From Chloroflexota bacterium (GTDB lineage Bacteria; Chloroflexota; JAJPGV01): a stretch of 64,000 nt of DNA. The translations under genes and the position numbers were made by a program. Positions 15,173 through 26,574 of this stretch are shown in pieces. Under the pieces are notes generated by a model. That model made no database searches, was not told where the DNA came from, and was given only the letters and a program-made list of their open reading frames with translations. The stretch spans positions 1-64,000 of the forward strand of contig JAJPGV010000035.1 in NCBI GenBank assembly GCA_021325635.1, written 5' to 3'. The stretch's first letter is position 1, and each line of letters begins with the position of its first letter.

Positions 15173-16801
15173 CTACTCCCAGCTGGGCAGCCAGTAGTGG
15201 ATGTCGGCGTACCAGGAGGGGACTGGCCAGGCCGAAAGCTGGGTGTAGAAGAAGGCGAATGACACGAAGATGACGGCCGTGTAGATCGTGGCCACCTTGC
15301 GCCAGCGCGCGTTGGGCTGGCGCCACAGCCACACCAGGCAATACGCCACCAGCAACACCAGGAAGGGCACGCTGGGCAGGAAGTGATAGAAGAACAGGCC
15401 GCGCGGGGACTTAGCCCACGGCAGCCAATTGGCGGCGAAGCCCGCCAGCAGCAGCGCCAGGCCGAGATCGCGCCGCTTCCACAACAGGAATGCGCCCAGC
15501 ACGATGGCAATCGGGAATCCCCAGTACAGCAAGGGATTGCCCAGGTTGTAGGTGTTGGCCACGTAATCGTCGGTCCGATCCACGTAGTAAAAGACCGGCC
15601 GGATGTCGAGCAGCCACTGCCACCACAGCGAGTAATAGGGGTGCGGCGAGTTCAGCGTGGTGTGGTAGTGCCACATCTGCCACTGCTCGCCAACGAACAT
15701 GCTCCACCAGCCGCTGTCGGTCAGCGTTTTGGGGCCAATCGAAAGCGGACCAAGGGTGAACGGCCCCACTTCGTTGTAGGAGGGAGCGATCTGGTGCTTC
15801 TGCAAGAACATCTGCAGGTAGGAGCCGATGTACAGCGCGGTGGGCAGCACGATCAGCGCCACGAGCGCGCTTGCCACATAGCCGATGCGTCCGAGCACGC
15901 TCCAACCTTCGGGATCTGCAGATGCCGCAGCAATCCCGCCCGGCGCTGCGAGCTCAACCGCGACCGGCTCGGTGCCGTTGGACTCGACCATGAGGGCCCC
16001 GGCCTCGGGGGCGGCGGCGTCAGGCGCGGCTGAAACGGCGCCTCCCTCGAGAGCCGGCAGCGGCGAGGGCTTGCTTTCGATCCTCCGAAGGAAGCGCCGG
16101 GTCCAGCGCTCGGGCCAGACGGCCCGCAGCAGGGCCACCGCGGTGAGCAGTCCAATCGAGTACATCGACGGCCACTTGGTGGCCACCCCGAGGCCCAGGA
16201 ACAGCCCGGTGACGAACAGCCAGCCGACGCCTTGCCGCGCCGGGCGGCGGAGAAAGAGGGTGAAGCTGGTGTAGGCCGCCAGCAAAAACGCCAGCTGGAA
16301 GATGTCGTTCGTGCCGATGCGCGACTCGGCGAACAGCAGCCCCTCGACCGTGCCGATCGCCGCCGCCAGCGTGGCCAGCCAGCGGTCGCGAAACAGCACG
16401 CGGGCGAACGTGTACAGCAGCAGGATGGAAATGAGCCCGAAGAGGGCGTTTGCAGAGCGCCAGCCCAGGGAGTTGTTGCCGAACAGCCAGATGCTGCCGC
16501 CGATGATGAGCTTGCCCAACGGTGGATGCGTCCACTCGTACTGCACGCCTTCGATTGGCTGCTGCGGCGCCGACTCCCACCACTCGTACACACGAGGGTC
16601 GTTCTGCACCATGAGGCTGCCGGTGTAGGCGTGATAGACCTCGTCGTAGATGTACTTACCCGGCTCCTGAAGCCGCCAGCCAAACAGGAACGCCGTCCAC
16701 GCAGCCAGCAAAAGGATGGTCACCCACTCTCGCCGGACCGCTCCCGCAAGCCAGCCCCAACGGCCAGACTCGATGGACGTGAGCGCCGGCGCCTGAGGCA
16801 T
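15173..16801 (-). CDS. Protein O-mannosyltransferase-like glycosyltransferase (GT39/PMT family)
   Basis: A 542-residue polytopic membrane enzyme. The first luminal/extracytoplasmic loop carries the catalytic Asp-Glu pair (IYDEVYHAY, Asp53-Glu54) and the HPPLGK motif (92-97), both typical of PMT enzymes that transfer mannose from a polyprenyl-phosphate carrier to Ser/Thr of exported proteins. Around ten hydrophobic segments follow, and the C-terminal third matches the four-transmembrane PMT end, with PFSLGP-like and YYVDRTDDY motifs. A low-complexity Pro/Ala-rich loop sits near the middle. ATG at 16801 with GAGCAGG just upstream; a GTG six codons earlier is possible. It may glycosylate the TasA-like proteins encoded 4-12 kb away, but that is inference. 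Confidence 0.88.
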   Translation of the reverse strand: MPQAPALTSIESGRWGWLAGAVRREWVTILLLAAWTAFLFGWRLQEPGKYIYDEVYHAYTGSLMVQNDPRVYEWWESAPQQPIEGVQYEWTHPPLGKLIIGGSIWLFGNNSLGWRSANALFGLISILLLYTFARVLFRDRWLATLAAAIGTVEGLLFAESRIGTNDIFQLAFLLAAYTSFTLFLRRPARQGVGWLFVTGLFLGLGVATKWPSMYSIGLLTAVALLRAVWPERWTRRFLRRIESKPSPLPALEGGAVSAAPDAAAPEAGALMVESNGTEPVAVELAAPGGIAAASADPEGWSVLGRIGYVASALVALIVLPTALYIGSYLQMFLQKHQIAPSYNEVGPFTLGPLSIGPKTLTDSGWWSMFVGEQWQMWHYHTTLNSPHPYYSLWWQWLLDIRPVFYYVDRTDDYVANTYNLGNPLLYWGFPIAIVLGAFLLWKRRDLGLALLLAGFAANWLPWAKSPRGLFFYHFLPSVPFLVLLVAYCLVWLWRQPNARWRKVATIYTAVIFVSFAFFYTQLSAWPVPSWYADIHYWLPSWE

Positions 16802-17010
16802 CGCCTGCTCGTCGACTAACACTGCTTCCGAAAGCGTAACGGTCAGGCCGAACCCACGACAAGGACCACGCCAACGATGCGCCTTCGAAAGCCGGCCACC
16901 CGGGCCGCTGCTTCTGACCTTGCGTCCGGAAGCCGACGCACTCCTACGCTTGGACCTTACAGTCGAGAGCCCTGGGCTCAGGACCTGGAAGCGCCCCGCA
17001 CGGCCGTGGA

Positions 17011-20000
17011 CTACACCGCCCGTTCGAGCGCGCTCGTGGACAGCGGCGGCCGGCGGACCAGACGCAGTCCCATGCGGGCAAAGCCGCGCTCCCGCAGAGG
17101 GCCGGCCAGCGGCGACACCAGCACCGAGCCGCGGCGCCAGCGCTCTACAGCCACCCACCCTAACGGGCTGCAAGCTGCCAGTCCGGAGAGTGCCTCCGCG
17201 ACAGCCGACGCATGCTCGTCGGCCCAACCCGAAGCGGGCTCGACGTCGCGCCCCCAGCCGCCAACCGTGACCACTGGCAGGCCCCCAAGCAGCACCACGA
17301 ACCTGCCCTTGCCCCTGGGCGCAGGCAGTGGCAGCAGCTTGCGCCAGGCATTGGCCGGATCCTCCCAGGCCAGCAGTACCGGCGCGGCGATTTCGGGCTC
17401 CTCCCTCAGCCGGTCCACGGCTTCACGCACCGCGAACTGCGGTCCGGGAAGATCCCGCACGAAATCCCCCCGCAGCACCCGTCCCCGCCACTCCCATAGG
17501 CGCAGAAGGTGCTCCACCTGGCTCCAGCGGAAGGACGAGATCTCTGCCTGCATGGTAGTGCGGCAGACGACTCCGTAGCGTCTCAGCAGGGCTTCCACGT
17601 ACGCCGCCAGAGCCGGATCCCGGTCGCCCAGCGCGCTCCCGGTCACGTCCGCGGGCTTCCCTTCGAAGCCAGCCGGGGCCTGATCTTCGGCCGCCAACGA
17701 CCACCGCCCGGCGCCTGAAAACAGATCGTTGCAGACAAGGCCCGCATCCTCCAGCTTGGCGAGCGCCTCCTCCACCAGCGGCACAGCAAGGGCCTGGCCA
17801 CGCTGGCCCAGGCGGCGCGCAACGTCGGCCGAGAACAGCGCGCCCTGCTCCCGGAGCACCTCGAGGACCTGGGCGCCGGGGCCATCTTGCGGTGGCTGGC
17901 TGGACCGGCCGGCCCGCGGCGCATCGCCATGCACCAGCTCGAGCCGCCCATGTCCGGCCCCGCGCCAGCGCAGCAGCCCGCGGCTCGTGAGATCGTCGAC
18001 TATGGGGCTGAAGTCGTCAGCCAAGCGAGCCGCGAGCACCGCCGGCCACAGCTCTCGGGACAGCGGGAGCTGCGTGAGCGTCTCCAGCGCGTGCCTCGCG
18101 GATGAGTCCCGCCGCCGGTCGCCGCGCCAGCCACCTGGCGCCGCACCTATCTCGGCCAGCCCGCGCACGCCCTGCCAGCGCAGCAGGAAGCTCGCGAAGC
18201 GGCCGCCATCCACCGGCGCGATCCGCTCGCGGGCCTGCCGCAGGCTCTCGCGATGCAGCCGCGCCAGCACCAGCGGCGTGCAGTACTCGAGCTCGTTACC
18301 CTCCGGGTGGTACTCGCCGCACGAAAGCTGGCTCGACTCCACCAGCAGATTGAGCTGACGGCGGACGTCGGCCAGCGGCAGCCCAAGCTGCTCGGCAAGG
18401 GCCGTCGCGCTGACGGGACCGGAGTACTGCATGCTCGCCTGCACGAGCAGCAGCAGCGCCTGGTCGCCCTTGGACCCCGTCGCACTCGCCACGGCCGCGC
18501 GCAGGCGATCGAGCTCTCCAGCCGCTCGGGGCTCCCCTGCCTGCTGCGCGAGCTCCTGCTCGACGGCACGGATGACGTCAACGTCCAGCAGCCGGCGCAG
18601 GTCCTCCGCTTCCAGTGTCTCTCGCAGCAGCTCGCGGTTCAGCGCCAGGTAAGCCGCCCGGCACTCACCCCGCGGCGCGTCACCGGCTTCGCCGAAGGCC
18701 AATCCAAAGTCCCACACCAGGGTCGCGGCGAAGGGCGACGGGCTGTGGCTGCGGATGAACTTGAGCGAGAGGTCGCCGGCCTCGATGCCGCGCAGCACGG
18801 AGCGCAGGCCATTGAGGTCCCAGGTATCGTGCAGGCACTCACGCACGGCCTCCTGGAGCACCGGAAAGCCCTGCTGCCGGCGCACGACCGACAGCAGATC
18901 GGCCGATCGTTGGCGGCGGAGCCACAGCGGCGTACGGCGGTTGGGCTGCAGCTTGGGCAGCAGCAGCGCGCGCTGGGCGGCCTCACGGAAGCGCAGCGCC
19001 AGCATCGGCGCATCGGCCAGCTCGCCGATCAGCAGCTCTTCCACGTTGTCCGCGCGCACCTCCTCCAGAAGTCGCGCCGCCAACCGCTCGCCGCGTTCCA
19101 TCGGCACGCCGGAAGGCGATTCCATGGGCGGCAGCCGCATGATGATCCCGTCGTCGTTGTGCAGCACCAGCGGATCGATCCCGCCCAGCGCCTCGCGCAG
19201 CCTGGGCTTGAGGGCGAAGGCCCAGGCGCCGTTGACCGCCGCACCGAACAGCGAATGGATGACCACACGGCCATCGCCAATCTCATCCTGGAAGCTCTCG
19301 ACCACGATAGTCTGGTCGTGAGGCAGCTGGCCGGTGGCCTCCTCCTGGCGACGCACGTGGTCGGCCAGGGCGGCCGCGGCCGAGGAGGTCAGGCCGCATT
19401 CGCTGCCCAGCCAAGCGGTCAGGTCCTCTTCGGGCCGGTCGAGACGAGCGCCAATCTCCCGCACCAGGCGCGCGGCGCCATAGTCCAGCGTGCGTCCCAG
19501 GCGATCGCCCCGCCAGAAGGGGATCTGATATGGCTCGCCCGGGGCCGGCCGCACCAGCACGCGATCGCGCTCCACCGCTTCCACGCCCCACACGCTCGTG
19601 CCTAATGAGAAGGCCGGGCGGCCGCCGACGTACAGCTCGGCCGCGAACTCTTCGTCCAGCTCGCCCAGCTTCTTGCCCGGCTGTCCCTCGGCGTCGCCGG
19701 CGAGCTCCACGGACAGATAACCTCGGTCGGGGATCGTGCCGGCATTCACCACCGCCAGCCGCAGCGCCCCCGGTAGCGCGCGCACCTCCGCCGCCTCGCG
19801 ATCCCATTCCAGGCGGGCGCGCAGTCCTTCGAAGCGCACGTCGGCGAAGCTGCCGGACAGCATGGCCAGCACGTTCTCGAGCTGCGGCCGCGACAGCGCA
19901 TGGAAGGGCTCCGAGCGCCGCGCCAGGCGCAGGATCTCGTCCACGCCGCGCGGCCGCTCGGCCGCCATCGCCACGATCTGCTGCGCCAGCACGTCGAGGC

Positions 20001-21246
20001 ACAGATGCGGAATATGCGTGATCTCGATGTTCGCGCGGCGGAGGCCGCGGACGCAGGCCGCCGCGTCCAGCAGGTCCGCGGCGTGCATTGCCACGATGCG
20101 GCCGCGGCTCACCGCGCCAACCTGATGCCCCGCTCGGCCGATACGCTGCAGAGCGCGGCTCACGCTCTTGGTCGAACCGATCTGGATCACCAGGTCCACA
20201 CTGCCGACGTCGATTCCCAGCTCCAGGCTGGAGGTGGCGATCAGCAGCGGCAGCCGGCCCTCCTTGAGCGCCTGTTCGATCTCCAAACGGCGCTCCCGGG
20301 CAATGGAACCATGATGCGCCACGGCGACCTGGCTGCCGGCGGTCGCATTCAGCACTTCGGACAATCGCTCCGTCACGTGCCGGGCGTTGCAGAAGACCAG
20401 CGTCGAGCGGCAGCCGGAAGACTGATCCAGGATGAACCGCGCCGCTCGGGTCATGAAGTTGTCATCGCCGTCGTCGTCCAACGAATAAGGGAAGGTGACG
20501 TCGACCTCGATGCGCTTATCCTCGTGAGCGCGGACCAGCGACACGGGGCGCGGGCGCCCATCGTCGTCGTAGCCCCCCAGGAGTCGCGCCACGGTCTCGA
20601 GCGGCCGCTGCGTGGCGGATAAGCCGATGCGCACAAACCTGCCACCGCCGGACGTCTCCCGATCGGAGGCGCAGACCTCTTCCAGACGTTCCAACGACAG
20701 CGCCAGGTGCGTGCCGCGCTTGTTGCCGGCGACGGCGTGGATCTCATCCACAACGACGTAGCGCAGCGCGGCGAACATGCCCCGGCTCTTGCGCGCCGTC
20801 AGCAGCAGGTACAGCGACTCCGGTGTGGTGATCAGGACCTCCGGTGGCCGGCGCACCTGCCGCGCCCGCAACGCCTGGGGCGTGTCGCCGGTCCGCACGT
20901 CCACCGAGATCTCGGGGATCGCCAGCCCCAGCTCGACCGCCGCCGCGCCCAGGCCCTCCAACGGTCCACGCAGGTTGCGTTGGATGTCGTTGTTCAACGC
21001 CTTCAGCGGAGACAGGTACAGCACCTGCACGCCCGGGCTGCCGGGCGGGCGGCATACCAGGTCGTTGAGGCACCACAGAAACGCGGCCAGCGTCTTGCCC
21101 GAGCCGGTCGGCGCTTCGATCAGCGTATGGTGGCCGGCGGCGATCTCATTCCAGCCCCGCTCTTGGGCAGCCGTCGGACCGTCGAAAGCCGACCTGAACC
21201 AGCGCGCCACCACCGGGTGGAAGGCGGGCAAGCTCGGATTCCCCAT
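17011..21246 (-). CDS. lhr: Lhr-family ATP-dependent DNA helicase
   Basis: A 1411-residue superfamily 2 helicase. Walker A is APTGSGKT (45-52), the Walker B box is DEIH (167-170), and QRIGRAGHQVG gives motif VI in the second RecA domain. A winged helix and the Lhr-specific domain follow, so the roughly 900-residue Lhr core is complete. A further 500 residues form the C-terminal extension found in long bacterial Lhr proteins (winged-helix tandem modules). These enzymes unwind DNA and DNA-RNA hybrids 3' to 5' and take part in DNA repair in mycobacteria and pseudomonads. ATG at 21246. It lies 43 bp downstream of recX on the same strand, so the two may be co-transcribed as a repair unit. Confidence 0.94.
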   Translation of the reverse strand: MGNPSLPAFHPVVARWFRSAFDGPTAAQERGWNEIAAGHHTLIEAPTGSGKTLAAFLWCLNDLVCRPPGSPGVQVLYLSPLKALNNDIQRNLRGPLEGLGAAAVELGLAIPEISVDVRTGDTPQALRARQVRRPPEVLITTPESLYLLLTARKSRGMFAALRYVVVDEIHAVAGNKRGTHLALSLERLEEVCASDRETSGGGRFVRIGLSATQRPLETVARLLGGYDDDGRPRPVSLVRAHEDKRIEVDVTFPYSLDDDGDDNFMTRAARFILDQSSGCRSTLVFCNARHVTERLSEVLNATAGSQVAVAHHGSIARERRLEIEQALKEGRLPLLIATSSLELGIDVGSVDLVIQIGSTKSVSRALQRIGRAGHQVGAVSRGRIVAMHAADLLDAAACVRGLRRANIEITHIPHLCLDVLAQQIVAMAAERPRGVDEILRLARRSEPFHALSRPQLENVLAMLSGSFADVRFEGLRARLEWDREAAEVRALPGALRLAVVNAGTIPDRGYLSVELAGDAEGQPGKKLGELDEEFAAELYVGGRPAFSLGTSVWGVEAVERDRVLVRPAPGEPYQIPFWRGDRLGRTLDYGAARLVREIGARLDRPEEDLTAWLGSECGLTSSAAAALADHVRRQEEATGQLPHDQTIVVESFQDEIGDGRVVIHSLFGAAVNGAWAFALKPRLREALGGIDPLVLHNDDGIIMRLPPMESPSGVPMERGERLAARLLEEVRADNVEELLIGELADAPMLALRFREAAQRALLLPKLQPNRRTPLWLRRQRSADLLSVVRRQQGFPVLQEAVRECLHDTWDLNGLRSVLRGIEAGDLSLKFIRSHSPSPFAATLVWDFGLAFGEAGDAPRGECRAAYLALNRELLRETLEAEDLRRLLDVDVIRAVEQELAQQAGEPRAAGELDRLRAAVASATGSKGDQALLLLVQASMQYSGPVSATALAEQLGLPLADVRRQLNLLVESSQLSCGEYHPEGNELEYCTPLVLARLHRESLRQARERIAPVDGGRFASFLLRWQGVRGLAEIGAAPGGWRGDRRRDSSARHALETLTQLPLSRELWPAVLAARLADDFSPIVDDLTSRGLLRWRGAGHGRLELVHGDAPRAGRSSQPPQDGPGAQVLEVLREQGALFSADVARRLGQRGQALAVPLVEEALAKLEDAGLVCNDLFSGAGRWSLAAEDQAPAGFEGKPADVTGSALGDRDPALAAYVEALLRRYGVVCRTTMQAEISSFRWSQVEHLLRLWEWRGRVLRGDFVRDLPGPQFAVREAVDRLREEPEIAAPVLLAWEDPANAWRKLLPLPAPRGKGRFVVLLGGLPVVTVGGWGRDVEPASGWADEHASAVAEALSGLAACSPLGWVAVERWRRGSVLVSPLAGPLRERGFARMGLRLVRRPPLSTSALERAV

Positions 21247-21289
21247 GCAGGGTCAACGGTAGCCGGAGAGGCGGGCCAAGACAAGCGCC

Positions 21290-21805
21290 CTAAATGGCCG
21301 ATTCGCCGTCCGGCACGCCTACCTCTTCCCGCAGCGTCACCACCGCCCGCGCCACCACCTCGTAGTCGAATCCGCGCCGCGTCAGGAAGTCATGCAGGCG
21401 CCGGGAGAAGACCGCGCCATCCTCACCCGCCAGCAGCCTCGCCTTCTTCCGGCCAGCGTCAACCGCCAGCTCGAAGGGGTCCGCCGGCTCCGCCAACGCT
21501 GCTTCGACCTCCCGCCGGGCCACGCCTTTAGCCGCCAGCTCCCAGCGCAGCAGCCGGTCGCCCCGCGGCGAGGACCGGCGCCGGCTCTCGACCCAGGCCT
21601 GCGCGAAGCGCTGGTCGTCGACGAGTCCCGCCGCACTCAGCCGCTCCACCGCCTCGTCGATTGCTTCGATCGATGATGCGCGCGGGCGAAAGCGCTCGCG
21701 CAGCTCCTTCTCCGTTCTGGGCCTGAAGGTCAGCAGTCGCAGCCCGTAGGCGTACAGCCGATCGGCAGTCCATTCCAGCGGAGCCCGATCCTGGCGACGT
21801 TTCAC
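21290..21805 (-). CDS. recX: RecX, regulatory partner of RecA
   Basis: A 171-residue protein of three tandem three-helix RecX repeats, with typical motifs RLLTFRPRTEKELRERF, DDQRFAQAWVESRR and the terminal RRGFDYEVVARAV (short forms of longer conserved stretches). RecX binds RecA filaments and limits or redirects strand exchange. No recA gene is in the window, so recX is separated from its usual neighbour; it precedes lhr instead. The GTG start at 21805 lies inside an 18-bp palindrome that matches a parS centromere site. The next in-frame start would truncate the first repeat, so translation and ParB binding probably share this sequence. Confidence 0.93.
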   Translation of the reverse strand: MKRRQDRAPLEWTADRLYAYGLRLLTFRPRTEKELRERFRPRASSIEAIDEAVERLSAAGLVDDQRFAQAWVESRRRSSPRGDRLLRWELAAKGVARREVEAALAEPADPFELAVDAGRKKARLLAGEDGAVFSRRLHDFLTRRGFDYEVVARAVVTLREEVGVPDGESAI

Positions 21806-21814
21806 GTGAAACGT
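21797..21814. promoter_or_regulatory. parS: parS-like centromere site (ParB-binding palindrome)
   Basis: An 18-bp perfect palindrome, ACGTTTCACGTGAAACGT. Its inner 14 bases are identical to the core of the bacterial parS consensus, and the outermost base pair of the 16-bp consensus differs on each side (C/G instead of T/A). It spans the GTG start codon of recX. Perfect palindromes of this length and sequence are not expected by chance. In most bacteria parS sites cluster within the origin-proximal part of the chromosome. Confidence 0.75.
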
Positions 21815-21901
21815 GCCGGCGCGGCCTGACCTATGCTAGCCTGCACGCTTGGTCCTATTTCATCGCGGCGGCAGGCCGGCCACCGAGCAGGGAACAGACC
21901 A

Positions 21902-22183
21902 ATGATCGACGACGTTGCACACATCGAAAGTTACATCAAGCAGCAGCTGCCCACTGTCACCGTCTTCCAGAACTCCACCGCCGCCGCGGAGGCCGAGATC
22001 GACGTTCAGAACGTGCCGGGACGGCCGCTGGCGATGATTCGCCTGCTGCTGGGCGCACAGTCGGCCCGTCAGCTGCGCAGCGATCCGTCTCTCGCCGGCC
22101 GGTTAGTTGCCACATTGGAGCAGGCGCTGAACGCTCCGTCGGACGAGCAGGAAGCCGTCCTCGACCTGCGGGAGGGGTTGTAG
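21902..22183 (+). CDS. Small acidic protein, function unknown
   Basis: A 93-residue soluble protein starting at ATG 21902, with an AGGGAAC about 7 bases upstream. It has an alternating strand/helix pattern and no recognised motif; it is Gln- and Asp-rich with no Cys. Codon use looks like that of the neighbours. It is divergent from recX, and the parS-like palindrome lies about 90 bp upstream. I do not recognise the family. Confidence 0.55.
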   Translation: MIDDVAHIESYIKQQLPTVTVFQNSTAAAEAEIDVQNVPGRPLAMIRLLLGAQSARQLRSDPSLAGRLVATLEQALNAPSDEQEAVLDLREGL

Positions 22184-22191
22184 CGGCCGGG

Positions 22192-22383
22192 CTAGCTGCC
22201 TCGGCGCAGCTCCTGCACGTCGTGCGGCCAGCACAACACGATGCTGAGCAGCGCATGCAGATCCAGCGGGTGCTGGGGATCGTCGGCCAAGCTACGGCGG
22301 CGCACCTCGGCAGCCACGACCGAGCCTGCCAGGGCATAGGCCAACAGCCCGCAACTCAGCGCCACCAAGCCCTTCGCCACCAC
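22192..22383 (-). CDS. Small protein with one membrane segment, function unknown
   Basis: A 63-residue frame whose first 25 residues (VALSCGLLAYALAGSVVAAEV) form one hydrophobic segment, followed by a polar part rich in His and Leu. The stop is 9 bp from that of the convergent 93-residue gene. No strong ribosome-binding site is visible. It could be a real micro-membrane protein or a chance frame. Confidence 0.4.
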   Translation of the reverse strand: MVAKGLVALSCGLLAYALAGSVVAAEVRRRSLADDPQHPLDLHALLSIVLCWPHDVQELRRGS

Positions 22384-22501
22384 GCCGGGAGTATACGAGG
22401 AGCGGACCAGTCACTATAGCTGCCTGCCGGCCGGCCGGGGCCCCCGTGCTAGACTTTCCCTTACCCCTGGAGCAGGGGAGAATGGTCGGTGGAGGGTACT
22501 T

Positions 22502-22831
22502 GTGGCCGTTTACGACACCCTGCTGAACATTCGGGCCAAGCTCGAGGCCAATAATGCGGGCGAAGACAGCCTGAACTTCATCGACCTGCGCATCCGTGAG
22601 GCTGAGCCCGAAATCGGCAACAACATCTACGTCTCTGAGAACATGATCCTCCGCCACCTCGTCCGCCGGACCGACGTACGCGGCACGGACATCGAGATCG
22701 ACCTCCTCAACCTGATGCCCGATGAGGGTCCGGCACGCCGCAGCGAGCTGGAGGAGGGCGTGGAAACCGGCCCCAAGCACAGCCACACGTACTACCGCGA
22801 CCTCAAACGCAAGCAGGGGGACGGGCGCTAA
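22502..22831 (+). CDS. Conserved-looking small soluble protein, function unknown
   Basis: A 109-residue protein that starts at GTG 22502 behind a GGTGGAGGG ribosome-binding site. It is acidic and largely helical, with an IYVSENMILRHLVRRTDVRG-type middle section (an amphipathic stretch) and a charged C terminus with HSHTYYRDLKRK. No family was recognised. A possible -10 TAGACT lies near 22452. The strong ribosome-binding site and coding-like composition support a real gene. Confidence 0.65.
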   Translation: MAVYDTLLNIRAKLEANNAGEDSLNFIDLRIREAEPEIGNNIYVSENMILRHLVRRTDVRGTDIEIDLLNLMPDEGPARRSELEEGVETGPKHSHTYYRDLKRKQGDGR

Positions 22832-22851
22832 GCGCTAGCCAGGGAGCCCGC

Positions 22852-23058
22852 TCAGGCGCCGAGCGCGTCCAGCACGCGCGATACGCCGAGCATCAGCGAA
22901 ACCACCCCGAAGGCGAGCAGCACCGAACGGTAGAAGCCCAGTACGTAAAAACGGCGTTCGCCGCGCGCCCGCTCGGCCACGTTCTTGAAGCCAAAATAGG
23001 CCACGAGGCAGGCCAGGCCAAAGGCCAGCCATAGGGAGGCGAGCGCTAGGCCGGCCAC
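22852..23058 (-). CDS. Small membrane protein, two predicted helices
   Basis: A 68-residue protein with hydrophobic segments at about 2-22 and 44-64 joined by a basic loop (NVAERARGERR). The GTG start is at 23058. Convergent with the 109-residue gene; the pspA-like gene is about 70 bp upstream on the same strand, so it could be a co-transcribed membrane partner. No family recognised. Confidence 0.5.
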   Translation of the reverse strand: MAGLALASLWLAFGLACLVAYFGFKNVAERARGERRFYVLGFYRSVLLAFGVVSLMLGVSRVLDALGA

Positions 23059-23131
23059 GCCACCAAACGCACCGTACGCCTGAGCAGCCGGATGCCCGGC
23101 CGCTCAGGCCCGTCCGCGGTAGGCCGCCCGT

Positions 23132-23812
23132 TCAGGATGCAGATCCGCCGGATGGCCCCTTGACCTTTTCCTTCAGCTCCGCCAGCTGGCGGTCCAGATC
23201 GTCGGCCTTCTCCAGGTCGGCAAACCGGTCTTCCAGGGGATCCTTCTCCAGCTCGGCCGAGGCAGCGGCCATGGCCTCTTTCTGGCGCACCTTGTCTTCC
23301 ATCCGCTCGAAGCCCTCGAATGCCGATTGATTGCTGAGATGGTCGGTGGCCGCATGGACCATCTGCTGCGTATCGGCCACGTGCGCCCGCGCCAGCAGCA
23401 GATCCTTCTTCGTCTCGGCCTCCTGGATCTTGCCCTCCAGCTTGCTGAGGCTGTCCTTGAGCAGGTCCACTTCCTTCTTCTGCTCGTCGTACTGCGCCTT
23501 GAAGCCATCGGCGGTCTCCTGGAAGCTGTTGCGGCGGCCGAGCGCTTCCTTGGCCAGGTCGTCCTCGCCCTTTTGCACCGCCAGCTCGGCCTTACGCTGC
23601 CAGTCGGTCGCCTGGTTCTGGGCATCCAGGTAGCGCTGGTAGAGCTTCTGCTCGTCGGCCATCGCCGCGGCCACCTGCGTCTTCACCTGAATCAGCTGAT
23701 TGTGCATGTCGATCAAGTACTGCTTGATCATCTTCTCCGGGTCCTCAGCGCGGTCAAGCATGTCGTTGATGTTGGCCCGCACCAGGCTGGACACCCTCTC
23801 GAGAAGGCTCAT
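23132..23812 (-). CDS. pspA: PspA/IM30-family membrane-stress protein
   Basis: A 226-residue, almost entirely helical coiled-coil protein of the PspA/IM30/Vipp1 family. Its N-terminal amphipathic helix ([19 protein letters not shown]) is the usual membrane-contact segment, followed by the [11 protein letters not shown] motif typical of the family. Such proteins form scaffolds on stressed membranes and limit proton leakage. ATG at 23812 with AAGGAG 8 bases upstream; the longer frame lacks this site and would cover the promoter. Directly upstream are two copies of a TGC(G/A)ATATA element (23825-23848), probably an operator. The usual phage-shock partners (pspB, pspC, pspF) are absent from the window. 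Confidence 0.92.
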   Translation of the reverse strand: MSLLERVSSLVRANINDMLDRAEDPEKMIKQYLIDMHNQLIQVKTQVAAAMADEQKLYQRYLDAQNQATDWQRKAELAVQKGEDDLAKEALGRRNSFQETADGFKAQYDEQKKEVDLLKDSLSKLEGKIQEAETKKDLLLARAHVADTQQMVHAATDHLSNQSAFEGFERMEDKVRQKEAMAAASAELEKDPLEDRFADLEKADDLDRQLAELKEKVKGPSGGSAS

Positions 23813-23824
23813 CACATCGCTCCT

Positions 23825-23848
23825 TATATTGCAATCTGCTATATCGCA
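23825..23848 (-). promoter_or_regulatory. Direct-repeat operator/promoter of the pspA-like gene
   Basis: Two 9-bp copies, TATATTGCA (23825-23833) and TATATCGCA (23840-23848), with a 15-bp period, sit just upstream of the ribosome-binding site. On the minus strand they read TGCGATATA and TGCAATATA, overlap the expected -10 region, and resemble operators of PadR-type repressors. The regulator is unknown. Confidence 0.5.
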
Positions 23849-23954
23849 GGATAGCCCACGGCGACGAACCCTGTCAAGCGCCAACGCCCACGAACGGCCA
23901 TGGCGTCATACTGAAGTGTCGCGGCCGGCGCCCGCCGCGGAAAGGAAGCTATCC

Positions 23955-26006
<2,052 letters not shown>

Positions 26007-26111
26007 TCGGCCCGCCTGCAGCGGGGCCTTGCGCCCGCTCCCCGTTTGCGCGCAGGGCTACCTTTCAATGTCGCGCACGGACTTCCTGGACGTCGTGCGG
26101 GGGCGAGTCGG

Positions 26112-26453
26112 CTAGGCGCGGACGTCTACGAGGACGCCGACGCCACGGGGATTGGCAGCGGCCAGCTCCTCGACGCGGACCCCACCTCTGGCGGTCCTGC
26201 GAGCCGACGGCCGATAGCTTGGACGCTCACGCTCGGGGCTCCCGGCCAGCGTATCGGGCACCGTGGGATTGCGCAGCTCCTCCAGCTGCTGGACCGTCTC
26301 CTTGGCCTCTTGATCGATCCTGGCCATGATGGCCGGGGTCTGCGCGCCGGCCAGGACGGCCTCGCGCAGCACAGGCGCATCTTGCCGCGCCACCTCGGGC
26401 GATTGCAGCACGTTGAGCTGCACGCTGGCGACCGCGGAAACGCTGTCAGCCAC
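26112..26453 (-). CDS. Small helical protein, function unknown
   Basis: A 113-residue soluble protein. Its first 65 residues look helical (an ADSVSAVASVQLNVLQ start, then MARIDQEAKETVQQLEEL), and the tail is basic and Arg-rich. The GTG start at 26453 lies exactly 6 nt after TAGAGT (26465-26460), the same spacing as other leaderless starts here. No family recognised. Composition resembles its neighbours. Confidence 0.55.
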   Translation of the reverse strand: MADSVSAVASVQLNVLQSPEVARQDAPVLREAVLAGAQTPAIMARIDQEAKETVQQLEELRNPTVPDTLAGSPERERPSYRPSARRTARGGVRVEELAAANPRGVGVLVDVRA

Positions 26454-26574
26454 AAGCGAACTCTAGCGTGGCCGGCCCATGATGGGTTCGCCGGGCTTCG
26501 AAGCGCACGCCGGGCATCATGTCCCCTGAAACGGAGTGCCCCGCCCGTGGGTGACGGCCCAGCGCGAGGATAGG

